Source: an uncultured Bacteroides sp. (GTDB lineage: Bacteria; Bacteroidota; Bacteroidia; Bacteroidales; Bacteroidaceae). From it: a stretch of 43,463 bases of DNA. Location of the stretch: NCBI GenBank assembly GCA_959606905.1, contig CAUHML010000025.1, positions 1 through 43,463 on the forward strand. Direction: 5' to 3'. Below are positions 18,158 to 25,070 of the stretch, one piece after another. Numbering within the stretch: the first letter of the stretch is position 1; the number at the start of each line of letters is the position of its first letter. The notes beneath the pieces are model-generated. The model was not told the DNA's origin and ran no database searches. It saw nothing but the letters and a program-made list of their open reading frames with translations. The translations under genes were made by a program, and so were the position numbers.

Positions 18158-18454
18158 CTATTTATTACACGTCGATGTATACTTAGCTTCCAATAACCAA
18201 TAAAGTTCACATTCCTGACAAATCCACCCCCATAGAGCAAAACCGTCATCCTCAGGTGCTTTTCTCCATTTTTTATAACAACTATGACTTGCTCCTCCTG
18301 CTTCAGAGTTATCATCATTTTCATCTGCTAAAGCTTCCAAATTAGCCAACGTTACATCAGACAATTTTATATCTCCATGAGAATTATATACAGTATAACC
18401 AGCAAACAGTATAACTGCAAGGACCAACATTATTCCAAATAATTTCTTTTTCAT
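18158..18454 (-). CDS. NVEALA-type exported peptide, four Cys in the variable part
   Basis: A 98-residue protein. Residues 1-24 are a signal anchor, followed by the conserved leader KLSDVTLANLEALA (30-43) and an acidic linker DENDDNSEAGG. A variable C-terminus has Cys59, Cys79, Cys82 and Cys96 and many aromatics. The family (recalled as PF14055, NVEALA) is found in Bacteroidales and has no established function. The Ala-Leu-Ala at 41-43 resembles a signal peptidase I site, and Gly-Gly at 53-54 precedes the Cys-rich part. Its stop is four bases before the propeller start, so the two are coupled. Similar leaders are at 16949, 20684 and 23110. Confidence 0.85.
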   Translation of the reverse strand: MKKKLFGIMLVLAVILFAGYTVYNSHGDIKLSDVTLANLEALADENDDNSEAGGASHSCYKKWRKAPEDDGFALWGWICQECELYWLLEAKYTSTCNK

Positions 18455-18485
18455 ATTATCGTTTTATCGTTTATATTATAATTCA
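18333..18485 (-). repeat. Direct repeat A, copy 2
   Basis: This is the partner of 16992-17144. It covers the leader codons and upstream bases of the intact NVEALA gene. The two copies flank the propeller gene 17182-18153, so recombination between them would remove or duplicate that propeller and swap peptide C-termini. Confidence 0.9.
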
Positions 18486-18672
18486 GTTTATTCCGTCTCT
18501 ATCCTTTCAACGGCATAAGGCAATCACTTGCCACTTTCATTTTTTATTCTTATGTTTGCATTGGATACCTTCTTCCTTATTTAGGCTGTATTCAGAATGG
18601 ACGATGCGCCTTGCCAAAGAACAGCAATCGTCCATTCTTCCTTCCCAACCAGTTTAACAATTATAAAATTAA
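18486..18672 (-). repeat. Direct repeat B, copy 1: conserved intergenic leader with inverted repeat
   Basis: A gene-free 190-base stretch between the transglutaminase-like stop and the NVEALA start. It recurs in diverged form at 23520-23705. Conserved blocks include GGATAGAGACGGAATAAA and a 12-base inverted repeat (18594-18605 and 18627-18638, AGAATGGACGAT and complement) with a 21-base loop. No TAnnTTTG box was found, so the NVEALA gene may be read from further upstream and this may be a structured RNA, terminator or processing site. Confidence 0.6.
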
Positions 18673-20616
18673 TCAAAACAGCAGATTCCAATAACCTTCT
18701 GTAAAGATTTGCTTATTATCATAATAAGTAAATACCTGTTCTTCATTTCCTCTGGTCAAATCTCGAAGCCAATATAAAGCATGACTAGGAACATTATTGT
18801 ATATCAGTTTAGGTTCTTCCGCTACTTTAACGCCCAATGATTTCCAACCGTCTGCCGAGAAATAAAATAACTCATACTTATCCCCTACCCGTACAAAATT
18901 ATCATCATTGCGAGGTGTATATCTAATACTCCCTACCTGCTTGGGAGTATTCAAATCCAGACCAACCCAACCCGGCTTTTCCGAACTAGTAAAGAAAGTC
19001 AAAGGGTCACCGTCCATGGCACTCCTTCCTGACACTGTCCGACTTCCTTTATATGGTAAAGTAGACATTAATTCACCTTGTAACTTCGTTTGTCCCAAAG
19101 TATCGGCATACCAAGCTACTTCCGCAATATCGCCAGGAAACCAATCAGCAGATATGTAACGAACATAACGATACTTCGAAGAATCTTTTATCTTGACTTC
19201 ATTGAACATCTTTCTTGGATAATTCTTCAGTTGTAACATAACCTTTGCATCACTGAAATCTTTCCGATTAGCACCTTCAAAACGACCATACGCCATACGT
19301 TGGATATAAGACCGTATACCTCCTTGTAGAGGCCATTTACGTGTGACACTCATCTGACAACTGTCTGCTTTCGGGCGATAATACAACAAGCAACCACTTT
19401 CTTTATCTATCTTAAAAGGAAAACTGGCTTCTTTTAACTTTCCATCCTGAGCGTACAAAGTCATATAAATTAGCCCTTCTTCAATATCATTAAAAATAGC
19501 TTTCCCTTCTTTATAACGCCCCTCGCCAATCGGAAACCAGCCACGCCTATTAAAGATAGCAACCCATACAGAATGTCCTTCTTTTCTATCTTTTATCAAC
19601 TCACAATCAACCATTATTTCATTGGAAGGAAAATACAAAGATGAAACATCTTTCAAACAAATGTTCGCCAATGCTATTCCAAACTTTTTATTTTGTAGAA
19701 CAGCATCTAAACGTTCTTTCTGTAATGCATAGGTATGCCTATATACTTTTCCCTGTCTATAACCAAACTGTTCACCTCTTTTTAGCTTTCGCGCCCCAAA
19801 ATTAAATGGAATTGTATATCCAGTTGTATCAAGTACTACATTCCAAACATGAGCAACATGACTCACCGGAGACCATAAATAAGTATCAATTCCAGCGGGA
19901 ATGCCTACCGAACGTAGCATATAACATCCGAAATCTGCAATACTCGTACAATCGCCAAGTTGTAATTCCAACAAGAGTTGAGCTGATAAATGTGGACCTG
20001 TAAGTTCATTCTGATATTTCCAATGTAAACTCGTTGCATAATTACTTAAACAGGAGGTTGCCTCCACTACATCCGTTCCTTGATATAAAGAATCCAGTAC
20101 AGGCTTGAAGCGATGATAGAAGTCTTTTTTCCAATGAGTCAAAGGTTCATCCTTGATTCGATATGGAAGAATAAACTCGCAGAAATTATCAAAAGAAACG
20201 TACTTTCCCCAAGGAGTTTCACGCCATACTTTAAATGAATACTCTATATTTTCAATCAAATATTCGGAAGTTATCACTTTTGCATCATATTCCTTGAACA
20301 AATTTCGATAGGGAAAGCGTTTCAGATATTCTAAATGTTTATCATAACTATCTGAAACCGCATATTGTTCAAGCGCTATATGTAGCGAATCCAAATCACT
20401 TCCTTTATATGTATAGTACAGAGGCATATTTTCTATAAGATATATAGCCGCCTTCAATTTAAGAGAATCATTTTTATAATACTCTAAAACTTTTTCAAGT
20501 TCTGCCCGGTTAGTATCAGCAAAAGCCAAAGCTGTTTCTAACTGTTCTTTTTCAGAAGAGGAACAAGAAAGCAAGCTAAATAATATACATACACATATAA
20601 ACAGTCGTGTTTTCAT
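18673..20616 (-). CDS. Transglutaminase-like lipoprotein with discoidin-like C-terminus
   Basis: 647 residues. The signal peptide ends at lipobox LLSCSSS (Cys18). A transglutaminase-like papain-fold core lies at about 200-270: Cys223 in LGDCTSIADFG, His256 in HVAHVWNVV and Asp263 form a plausible triad. A beta-rich middle follows. The C-terminal about 130 residues (AMDGDPLTFFTSSEKPGWVG; KQVGSIRYTPRNDDNFV) look like an F5/8 type C (discoidin) domain. In other bacteria this fold acts as a peptidase, cross-linker or amidase on surface substrates. It lies 67 bases after the NVEALA gene at 20684 and shares its promoter. A 107-base piece of a second copy survives at 23711-23817. Confidence 0.82.
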   Translation of the reverse strand: MKTRLFICVCILFSLLSCSSSEKEQLETALAFADTNRAELEKVLEYYKNDSLKLKAAIYLIENMPLYYTYKGSDLDSLHIALEQYAVSDSYDKHLEYLKRFPYRNLFKEYDAKVITSEYLIENIEYSFKVWRETPWGKYVSFDNFCEFILPYRIKDEPLTHWKKDFYHRFKPVLDSLYQGTDVVEATSCLSNYATSLHWKYQNELTGPHLSAQLLLELQLGDCTSIADFGCYMLRSVGIPAGIDTYLWSPVSHVAHVWNVVLDTTGYTIPFNFGARKLKRGEQFGYRQGKVYRHTYALQKERLDAVLQNKKFGIALANICLKDVSSLYFPSNEIMVDCELIKDRKEGHSVWVAIFNRRGWFPIGEGRYKEGKAIFNDIEEGLIYMTLYAQDGKLKEASFPFKIDKESGCLLYYRPKADSCQMSVTRKWPLQGGIRSYIQRMAYGRFEGANRKDFSDAKVMLQLKNYPRKMFNEVKIKDSSKYRYVRYISADWFPGDIAEVAWYADTLGQTKLQGELMSTLPYKGSRTVSGRSAMDGDPLTFFTSSEKPGWVGLDLNTPKQVGSIRYTPRNDDNFVRVGDKYELFYFSADGWKSLGVKVAEEPKLIYNNVPSHALYWLRDLTRGNEEQVFTYYDNKQIFTEGYWNLLF

Positions 20617-20683
20617 ACTTTTTCAATCAGGTTTGTATTGCTGGAGAGCTATCTATAAGACAAGAAAGCCCCAAGAAGTCATC

Positions 20684-20947
20684 TCAAAGACTGTAACCTC
20701 TAACTATATATTTAACTTTTTCATGAGTAAGAGGACAATCTAGACTACCAACATCAATACACCTTATTTTTCCTCCTACAACCTCTCCATCATCTGATCC
20801 ATCTTCATCCGCAGCTAACGCTTCAATATTTTCTAGCAACAAGGAGCTAATATTAGATTTGTAAACACATTTACCGTTTGCCAAATACAAACTATACAAT
20901 GCAACAATAACAGTAAACAGTAATGCCGTAAAAATACCTTTTTTCAT
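20684..20947 (-). CDS. NVEALA-type exported peptide, short form
   Basis: An 87-residue protein with signal anchor at 1-24 and leader SSLLLENIEALA (34-45). An acidic linker ends in Val-Val-Gly-Gly (58-59), and a short C-terminus has Cys63 and Cys71. The leader differs from the 16949/18158 pair (MKKGIF rather than MKKKLF start), so it is a separate subfamily. It is the first gene after the well-formed promoter at 20978-21010 and is followed by the transglutaminase-like gene. A remnant of the same subfamily is at 23778-23885. Confidence 0.83.
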   Translation of the reverse strand: MKKGIFTALLFTVIVALYSLYLANGKCVYKSNISSLLLENIEALAADEDGSDDGEVVGGKIRCIDVGSLDCPLTHEKVKYIVRGYSL

Positions 20948-20977
20948 AATATATTATATTTTTCAAATAAACTACGG

Positions 20978-21010
20978 CAAAGGTAATCAAGTGGGGTATT
21001 GAATCCAAAA
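20978..21010 (-). promoter_or_regulatory. Promoter of the NVEALA-transglutaminase pair
   Basis: TTTTG (21006-21010), a 20-base spacer, and TACCTTTG (20978-20985) on the minus strand match the Bacteroides -33/-7 consensus exactly. The start of transcription would be near 20970, giving a 5' leader of about 23 bases. In the decayed second copy the last G of the -7 box is A (TACCTTTA, 23916-23923). Confidence 0.8.
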
Positions 21011-21012
21011 GA

Positions 21013-21036
21013 TACATCTTACATCTTCTTACATCT
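21013..21036 (-). promoter_or_regulatory. Three AGATGTA direct repeats, candidate operator
   Basis: AGATGTA occurs at 21030-21036, 21020-21026 and 21013-21019, at 10- and 7-base steps, ending two bases before the -33 box. OmpR/PhoB-type winged-helix proteins bind tandem direct repeats next to the -35 region, and such a regulator is encoded 3 kb away with its duplicated tail only about 35 bases upstream. The repeats are kept in the second copy at 23951-23974 (one base changed in the promoter-proximal unit). Confidence 0.6.
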
Positions 21037-21069
21037 GCTAATAAAAGTAGAAATAAGAAGACTTAAGAT

Positions 21070-21244
21070 TTATATCTCACTGATTTTCAATTGGTAACTC
21101 CCCACAGACTCTATTTCGATGGATATAGAAGGAAAATGTCTCAAGAAACCTCGCAATCGATTTAAAACCTGATATATCCTATTGTCATAATTACCATCAA
21201 CTTTCCATAATGCCTTACCAATTGCGTTAATAGACAAAATATGA
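21070..21244 (-). pseudogene. 3' fragment of the winged-helix regulator gene
   Basis: This encodes the last 57 residues (ILSINAIGKALWKVDGNYDN through the C-terminus and stop) of the regulator at 24008-25042, identical in protein and with one silent DNA difference. No start codon or membrane part is present; an in-frame TAG lies four codons upstream of the shared part. It is a duplicated tail carried along with the promoter region, not an expressed gene on its own. Confidence 0.85.
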
Positions 21245-21288
21245 AAGTAAAGCTATCTACTCACAACATCATAAGATATGCAAAAACG

Positions 21289-21900
21289 TTATTTCATATA
21301 ATTCTGTAAATATTTCAAATATGAAAGGGTCTGATCCGTCATCGAATTATGGGGTATGTAGATTTTATTTATTATAAAATCTTTATCTATCACAAATAGA
21401 TATGGAATATCCATGCTTTCAATAGGAATTTTCAAAGATGCTATTTTAAAAAAGCGCCCTTTGATTCTATATAGTTTTAAGTCATCCAGAAAACATTGAT
21501 CTTCGTAATCTGTCAAAAATATGACATTTTTCATATTTACTTTCTGCAATAATGACATCAGTGTATTTACACAAATCCCACAATTCGACTGAGATAGTCG
21601 CACTACTAAAGATGTATCAGATATAATATCCTTTAAATGACAAGCGCTTGTACCATCTTCATATATTATTTCATTTAAACATAGACGCAAACCATTATTT
21701 TGAAAATTCAATATAATATCTTCTTTTAACATATAATAAGCAGAGTTTCTCTTTTCTATCTGCTTTTCATATTCGCACTTTATATTTTTTAAGTATCTAA
21801 AATATATTTTTTCAGACTGTATTCTACGTCCAAATTGATAGACACTAACAATCAAGGTTAGTACAAATATGAAAAAGACTATGTATCGTTTATTCTTCAA
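21289..21900 (-). CDS. Thioredoxin-like membrane-anchored protein with CxxC
   Basis: 203 residues. A TM anchor at about 7-24 is followed by a long charged helix (30-62) and a thioredoxin-like domain with Cys107-Gly-Ile-Cys110 (LSQSNCGICVNTLMSLLQKV). The strand VIFLTDYEDQ and the cis-Pro-like region MDIPYLFVIDKDF follow. The domain probably faces the periplasm. The start appears to be TTG at 21900, overlapping the propeller gene by 11 bases. No ATG occurs before residue 57, which would destroy the anchor, so the TTG is favoured. The 140-residue protein at 11610 is a shortened relative. A role in reducing or forming disulfides in the neighbouring peptides is inferred from context. Confidence 0.72.
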   Translation of the reverse strand: MKNKRYIVFFIFVLTLIVSVYQFGRRIQSEKIYFRYLKNIKCEYEKQIEKRNSAYYMLKEDIILNFQNNGLRLCLNEIIYEDGTSACHLKDIISDTSLVVRLSQSNCGICVNTLMSLLQKVNMKNVIFLTDYEDQCFLDDLKLYRIKGRFFKIASLKIPIESMDIPYLFVIDKDFIINKIYIPHNSMTDQTLSYLKYLQNYMK

Positions 21901-23071
21901 TAATATTATTTTTATATGGTAATTCGTAAATTATCAGAATAGGATTATCTTCATCATGCAAATTTTGATATATATTCTCGTAAACCGGATTGAGTTTGTC
22001 ATCCGTTTTGTTCCTTTCTTTTTTTATGTCCATATACTGTTTAAACTGCATAGGTTGCATAATTTGTATTATTTGACTTGCATTATTAACGGGTAAATAA
22101 TTAGGAGAACCACCTCTTAAAGGCGAATTTAAAATAAAGTAATAACCTTCTAATCGTTTTAACTGTTTATCATATATAAAGAGTCCTATATTCGTTTTGA
22201 ACAACAAATAGTCACGATTCCCCACTACATTAGTAATGCTACATACATACTTATTCTCATCGCATATATTAAGAAAATCTTCAGCAGACATATTCTTTTC
22301 TAGTAATGATTTTGGTAAATGGTGCTCTTTAAAATCAATCACATATTTCTCATATATACCATTTCTATCTATAGAATATATACAACTTTCCAAAGGGCGT
22401 GTAAAATATACAGCATCACTTATTGTTAACCTATTTCCCACATCGAAAGATGTAAAATTTCCAGAAGAACCTGAATCAAAATAAGGTCTTTCATGCAAAG
22501 CCTCCTTTCTTAGAAAATCCATAGGATAGGTATAAGTTAAAATATAATCTACATCTTTCAGCCCTACCTTATAGCAATAAATACTATCACCGTTTACTAT
22601 AAATTCACTATAATAGTCAGAATATGAGACTTCTTTCATCAACTTTCCTGCATTAGTATAATACATAACTTTATATGGCCGATCACATAGTAATACTATA
22701 TTTTTTCTTTTTTGATCCACGGTAATATCACTAATCTGAATATACTCTCCGGGACCGCTACCTATATCATTAATTTGTCCCAAATACTTTCCTGAAGTAC
22801 TATACATAAAAACTTTACCCAATGAGCGGTCAAGCATATAAAAAGTATCATCTATTACACATATTCTATCAATAGACCGGATTAAGGAAAAGTTATCATT
22901 ACTTTCCAATGGTATTATTGAGGAGGCTTGAAAAAAGGCAGTATCAACCAAACTTGTTTTAATTTCATTCAATACTATAGGAATCCCACAGCCCTTTATA
23001 AGTGTTTTATCAGAAGAACAACTCGTACATGCAATTAGTACAAATTGAATAATTATTAATCTTACATTCAT
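21890..23071 (-). CDS. 6-bladed beta-propeller lipoprotein
   Basis: 393 residues from the ATG at 23071. The signal peptide MNVRLIIIQFVLIACTSC has a lipobox Cys18. The body carries the same signature as the gene at 12019: FYMLDRSLGKVFMYSTSGKY, then INDIGSGPGEYIQISDITVD. It ends with the family's DEDNPILIIYELPY motif, matching DESNPLILYYEF at the end of the 12019 protein. The frame is open to a TTG at 23113 that overlaps the NVEALA stop, but the ATG gives a proper signal peptide. It is followed by the thioredoxin-like gene with an 11-base overlap. Confidence 0.82.
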   Translation of the reverse strand: MNVRLIIIQFVLIACTSCSSDKTLIKGCGIPIVLNEIKTSLVDTAFFQASSIIPLESNDNFSLIRSIDRICVIDDTFYMLDRSLGKVFMYSTSGKYLGQINDIGSGPGEYIQISDITVDQKRKNIVLLCDRPYKVMYYTNAGKLMKEVSYSDYYSEFIVNGDSIYCYKVGLKDVDYILTYTYPMDFLRKEALHERPYFDSGSSGNFTSFDVGNRLTISDAVYFTRPLESCIYSIDRNGIYEKYVIDFKEHHLPKSLLEKNMSAEDFLNICDENKYVCSITNVVGNRDYLLFKTNIGLFIYDKQLKRLEGYYFILNSPLRGGSPNYLPVNNASQIIQIMQPMQFKQYMDIKKERNKTDDKLNPVYENIYQNLHDEDNPILIIYELPYKNNIIEE

Positions 23072-23109
23072 TAAACTAATATTTAAGTTTTTATAGATTC
23101 TCAATACAT

Positions 23110-23499
23110 TCAAGCACCATATTTATCAACCTCACCAACATATTCAGGATTGCTACAGTAGAATCCGTTTGTACATTTTACTTCTCCAGATCCCGGACAA
23201 GATATTTCCGTTATTCGAGTCTTATATTTTGCGTAACAATTTTCATACAATTTAATGTACGAATATTCAAAATAATTTCTAGTCACTTTTTCCGCAGCAG
23301 TACTGCTTGAATCAGGGAAAGGGTCAGTAGGAAAATCATTTTCTCCCACATCCATAGAATCTTCTCCACTACCCAACGCATTAATTGAGGTCATAGCCAA
23401 ATCGCATAAAACATTTGTATTTAATGCTATTTTCACATTTAATGTACTCACTACACATACAACTATTGCAAAAGCTATTATATTTAGTTTCTTTTTCAT
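23110..23499 (-). CDS. NVEALA-type exported peptide, long form
   Basis: 129 residues. A signal anchor at 6-26 is followed by a degenerate leader TSINALG (37-43) in place of NVEALA. A long Asp/Pro/Ser linker lacks the Gly-Gly seen in the others. The C-terminus has Cys88, Cys101, Cys109 and Cys115 (SCPGSGEVKCTNGFYCSNPE). Two more Cys (15, 32) are in the leader. The 5' bases (ACGATGAAACGATAATATG) match those of the genes at 16949 and 18158, but the coding part is well diverged. It is the first gene of the propeller/thioredoxin cassette, 38 bases before the propeller ATG. Confidence 0.8.
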   Translation of the reverse strand: MKKKLNIIAFAIVVCVVSTLNVKIALNTNVLCDLAMTSINALGSGEDSMDVGENDFPTDPFPDSSSTAAEKVTRNYFEYSYIKLYENCYAKYKTRITEISCPGSGEVKCTNGFYCSNPEYVGEVDKYGA

Positions 23500-23519
23500 A
23501 TTATCGTTTCATCGTTTAT

Positions 23520-23705
23520 ATTTTAATCAATTTATTTATTCCGTCTCTATCCTTTCAGCAGGATAAGGAACACTTACCTTTATTTTTTATTCTTATGTCT
23601 ATGCATCTCCTTCCTTTTTAGGCTGTATTCAGAACGGACGATGCGCCTTGCCAAGAACAGTAATTGTCCATTCTTCCTTCTCAACCAGTTTACCAATTAT
23701 ATAAT
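23520..23705 (-). repeat. Direct repeat B, copy 2: conserved intergenic leader
   Basis: It matches 18486-18672 with small gaps. The inverted repeat is at 23631-23642 and 23663-23674. Read as minus-strand RNA, one changed pair is a G-U wobble and one is a mismatch. It lies just upstream of the NVEALA gene at 23110, as copy 1 lies upstream of 18158. Confidence 0.6.
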
Positions 23706-23710
23706 TTATC

Positions 23711-23817
23711 GGGAATACTCAAATCTAAACTAACCCACCCCGATTTTCCAGAACTAATAAAAAAAGCCAAAGGATCATCATCCATGGCATCCCTTTCCTG
23801 ACATTATTTGACTTCCA
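23711..23817 (-). pseudogene. Remnant of a second transglutaminase-like gene
   Basis: About 105 bases align with 18942-19045 inside the discoidin-like part of the intact gene, including matches to the GWVGLDL region and the blocks CAAAGG and CATCCATGGCA. The frame is broken and both ends are missing. It shows that a full NVEALA-transglutaminase unit once stood here and was deleted internally. Confidence 0.72.
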
Positions 23818-23885
23818 TCATTTACCAAATACAAATTATACAATATAATAGTAAGTAGTAATGCCATAAAAATACCTTTTTTCAT
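23778..23885 (-). pseudogene. Remnant of an NVEALA gene fused to transglutaminase debris
   Basis: The first 21 or so codons match the start of the gene at 20947 (MKKGIF, hydrophobic core, NLYLVN), with two codons deleted. The frame then runs into the transglutaminase remnant and stops at 23778 after 35 codons. The leader motif and Cys-containing part are lost. Its promoter at 23916-23948 has a mutated -7 box (TACCTTTA), so expression is doubtful. Confidence 0.7.
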
Positions 23886-24182
23886 AATATATTATATTTT
23901 TCAAATAAACTACGGTAAAGGTAAGTAAGTGGGGCATTAAATCCAAAAGAAACATCTTACATCTTCTTACATCTGCTAATAAAAGTAGAAATAAAAGAAT
24001 TTAAGATTTATATCTCGCTGATTTTCAATTGGTAACTCCCCACAGACTCTATTTCGATGGATATAGAAGGAAAATGTCTCAAGAAACCTCGCAATCGATT
24101 TAAAACCTGATATATCCTATTGTCATAATTACCATCAACTTTCCATAATGCCTTACCAATTGCGTTAATAGACAAAATATGA
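23825..24182 (-). repeat. Direct repeat C, copy 2
   Basis: Partner of 20881-21244. It spans the NVEALA remnant, the mutated promoter, the AGATGTA-like repeats (23951-23974) and the 3' end of the intact regulator gene. The regulator part is nearly identical between copies, while the promoter part has several differences. Confidence 0.92.
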
Positions 24183-25042
24183 TTGTCTGCCTGCATAAAA
24201 AGTTCTAATAACTTGGCTGACTGATTTGTTAAGGATACATTCTTTTCCCCCTCGCTCATTATTCTTTTCTCTGCATCAAAATAGACATCACCACCTAAAT
24301 GATATAATCTAGCAGTAGTAGTCTCCACTTCTTTCACCAATACTTCTTTCTCGATTATTATTTTTTCTGGATTCATTTTCCTTCGGATAATAGCTGTTAT
24401 CTTGTATATAGTAAAAATAAAAAAAATATAAAGCAAGATGTAAACTATCCCTGCAAACTCCAACACTTGCGAAAAAGAGTATTGAAGATAAAGCAGACAT
24501 TCCATTTCACAACGATAACCGATCGTACAAACCCAGAAGGGTTGTAGATTCTGCCACCATTCACTATCTGATGTTAACAAGGAGGTTGTTTTCTCATCCC
24601 AATCTGTTGAAAACATACATATACCAGTACGGCATACTAGATTTTTCTTTTTTAGAAAGTTCTGCCAATTGCAATTTAAAGAATCAAGACTGAGTGAATA
24701 GTCTTTAAAAGCACACGAATGTATTATCCGCACGTCAGAATTCATTGTCACATTCTTCCAATGTTTCTCCTGATCAATCTTATACTTCCTCTCACCTGAC
24801 TCATCATACCAATAAATATATTCAGGAACATCATCCTTTCTCAGTATATCTCCGCCATTAAAGCCAACAGTCAATTTCACATCAGGTATCCGCCTATATG
24901 CTTCACTATTAACAGCTTCCACGAAAGCCTCTTTAGCCATCTGTTCAATAGTACTCTGCCTATACTTATAATAATAGTAACTACCAAGCAGAAACAATGC
25001 AACTGTAACAGATATAAATAATATTTTATATTTTATTTTCAT
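24008..25042 (-). CDS. Membrane-anchored winged-helix transcription regulator, Cys-rich sensor
   Basis: 344 residues from the ATG at 25042 (the open frame extends to a TTG at 25069). TM1 is at about 5-24. A presumed periplasmic domain at about 28-175 holds seven Cys, mostly as SCAFK, NCNW, VCRTGIC and VCTIGYRCEMEC. TM2 is at about 185-207, then a cytoplasmic linker, and an OmpR/PhoB-type winged helix occupies about 250-344 (LTNQSAKLLELFMQ; NRIYQVLNRLRGFLRHFP). There is no receiver or kinase domain, so it is a one-component ToxR/CadC-style regulator with the DNA-binding domain at the C-terminus. It follows the lipoprotein at 25071 by 28 bases. Likely targets are the AGATGTA repeats in this locus. 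Confidence 0.82.
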   Translation of the reverse strand: MKIKYKILFISVTVALFLLGSYYYYKYRQSTIEQMAKEAFVEAVNSEAYRRIPDVKLTVGFNGGDILRKDDVPEYIYWYDESGERKYKIDQEKHWKNVTMNSDVRIIHSCAFKDYSLSLDSLNCNWQNFLKKKNLVCRTGICMFSTDWDEKTTSLLTSDSEWWQNLQPFWVCTIGYRCEMECLLYLQYSFSQVLEFAGIVYILLYIFFIFTIYKITAIIRRKMNPEKIIIEKEVLVKEVETTTARLYHLGGDVYFDAEKRIMSEGEKNVSLTNQSAKLLELFMQADNHILSINAIGKALWKVDGNYDNRIYQVLNRLRGFLRHFPSISIEIESVGSYQLKISEI

Positions 25043-25070
25043 CGTTTTTATCAAGATAAAGAGTAACAAT

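Larger units (their letters stand above)
20881..21244 (-). repeat. Direct repeat C, copy 1
   Basis: It matches 23825-24182. From 20948 to 21244 the offset is a constant 2938 bases, and the last 182 bases carry one mismatch. The copy includes the NVEALA 5' end, its promoter, the AGATGTA repeats and the last 57 codons of the regulator. The two copies flank the cassette 21289-23499. Confidence 0.92.

Noticed and set aside
18594..18638. Inverted repeat as insertion-sequence ends
   Set aside because: The arms are only 45 bases apart, no transposase lies nearby, and no target duplication is seen.
21013..21036. Short repeats as a CRISPR array
   Set aside because: Only three 7-base units with 0-3 base gaps and no cas genes. 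Position next to a promoter fits an operator.
23778..23885. 35-codon peptide as a functional small gene
   Set aside because: It fuses an NVEALA start to transglutaminase debris, lacks the leader motif and has a damaged -7 box.
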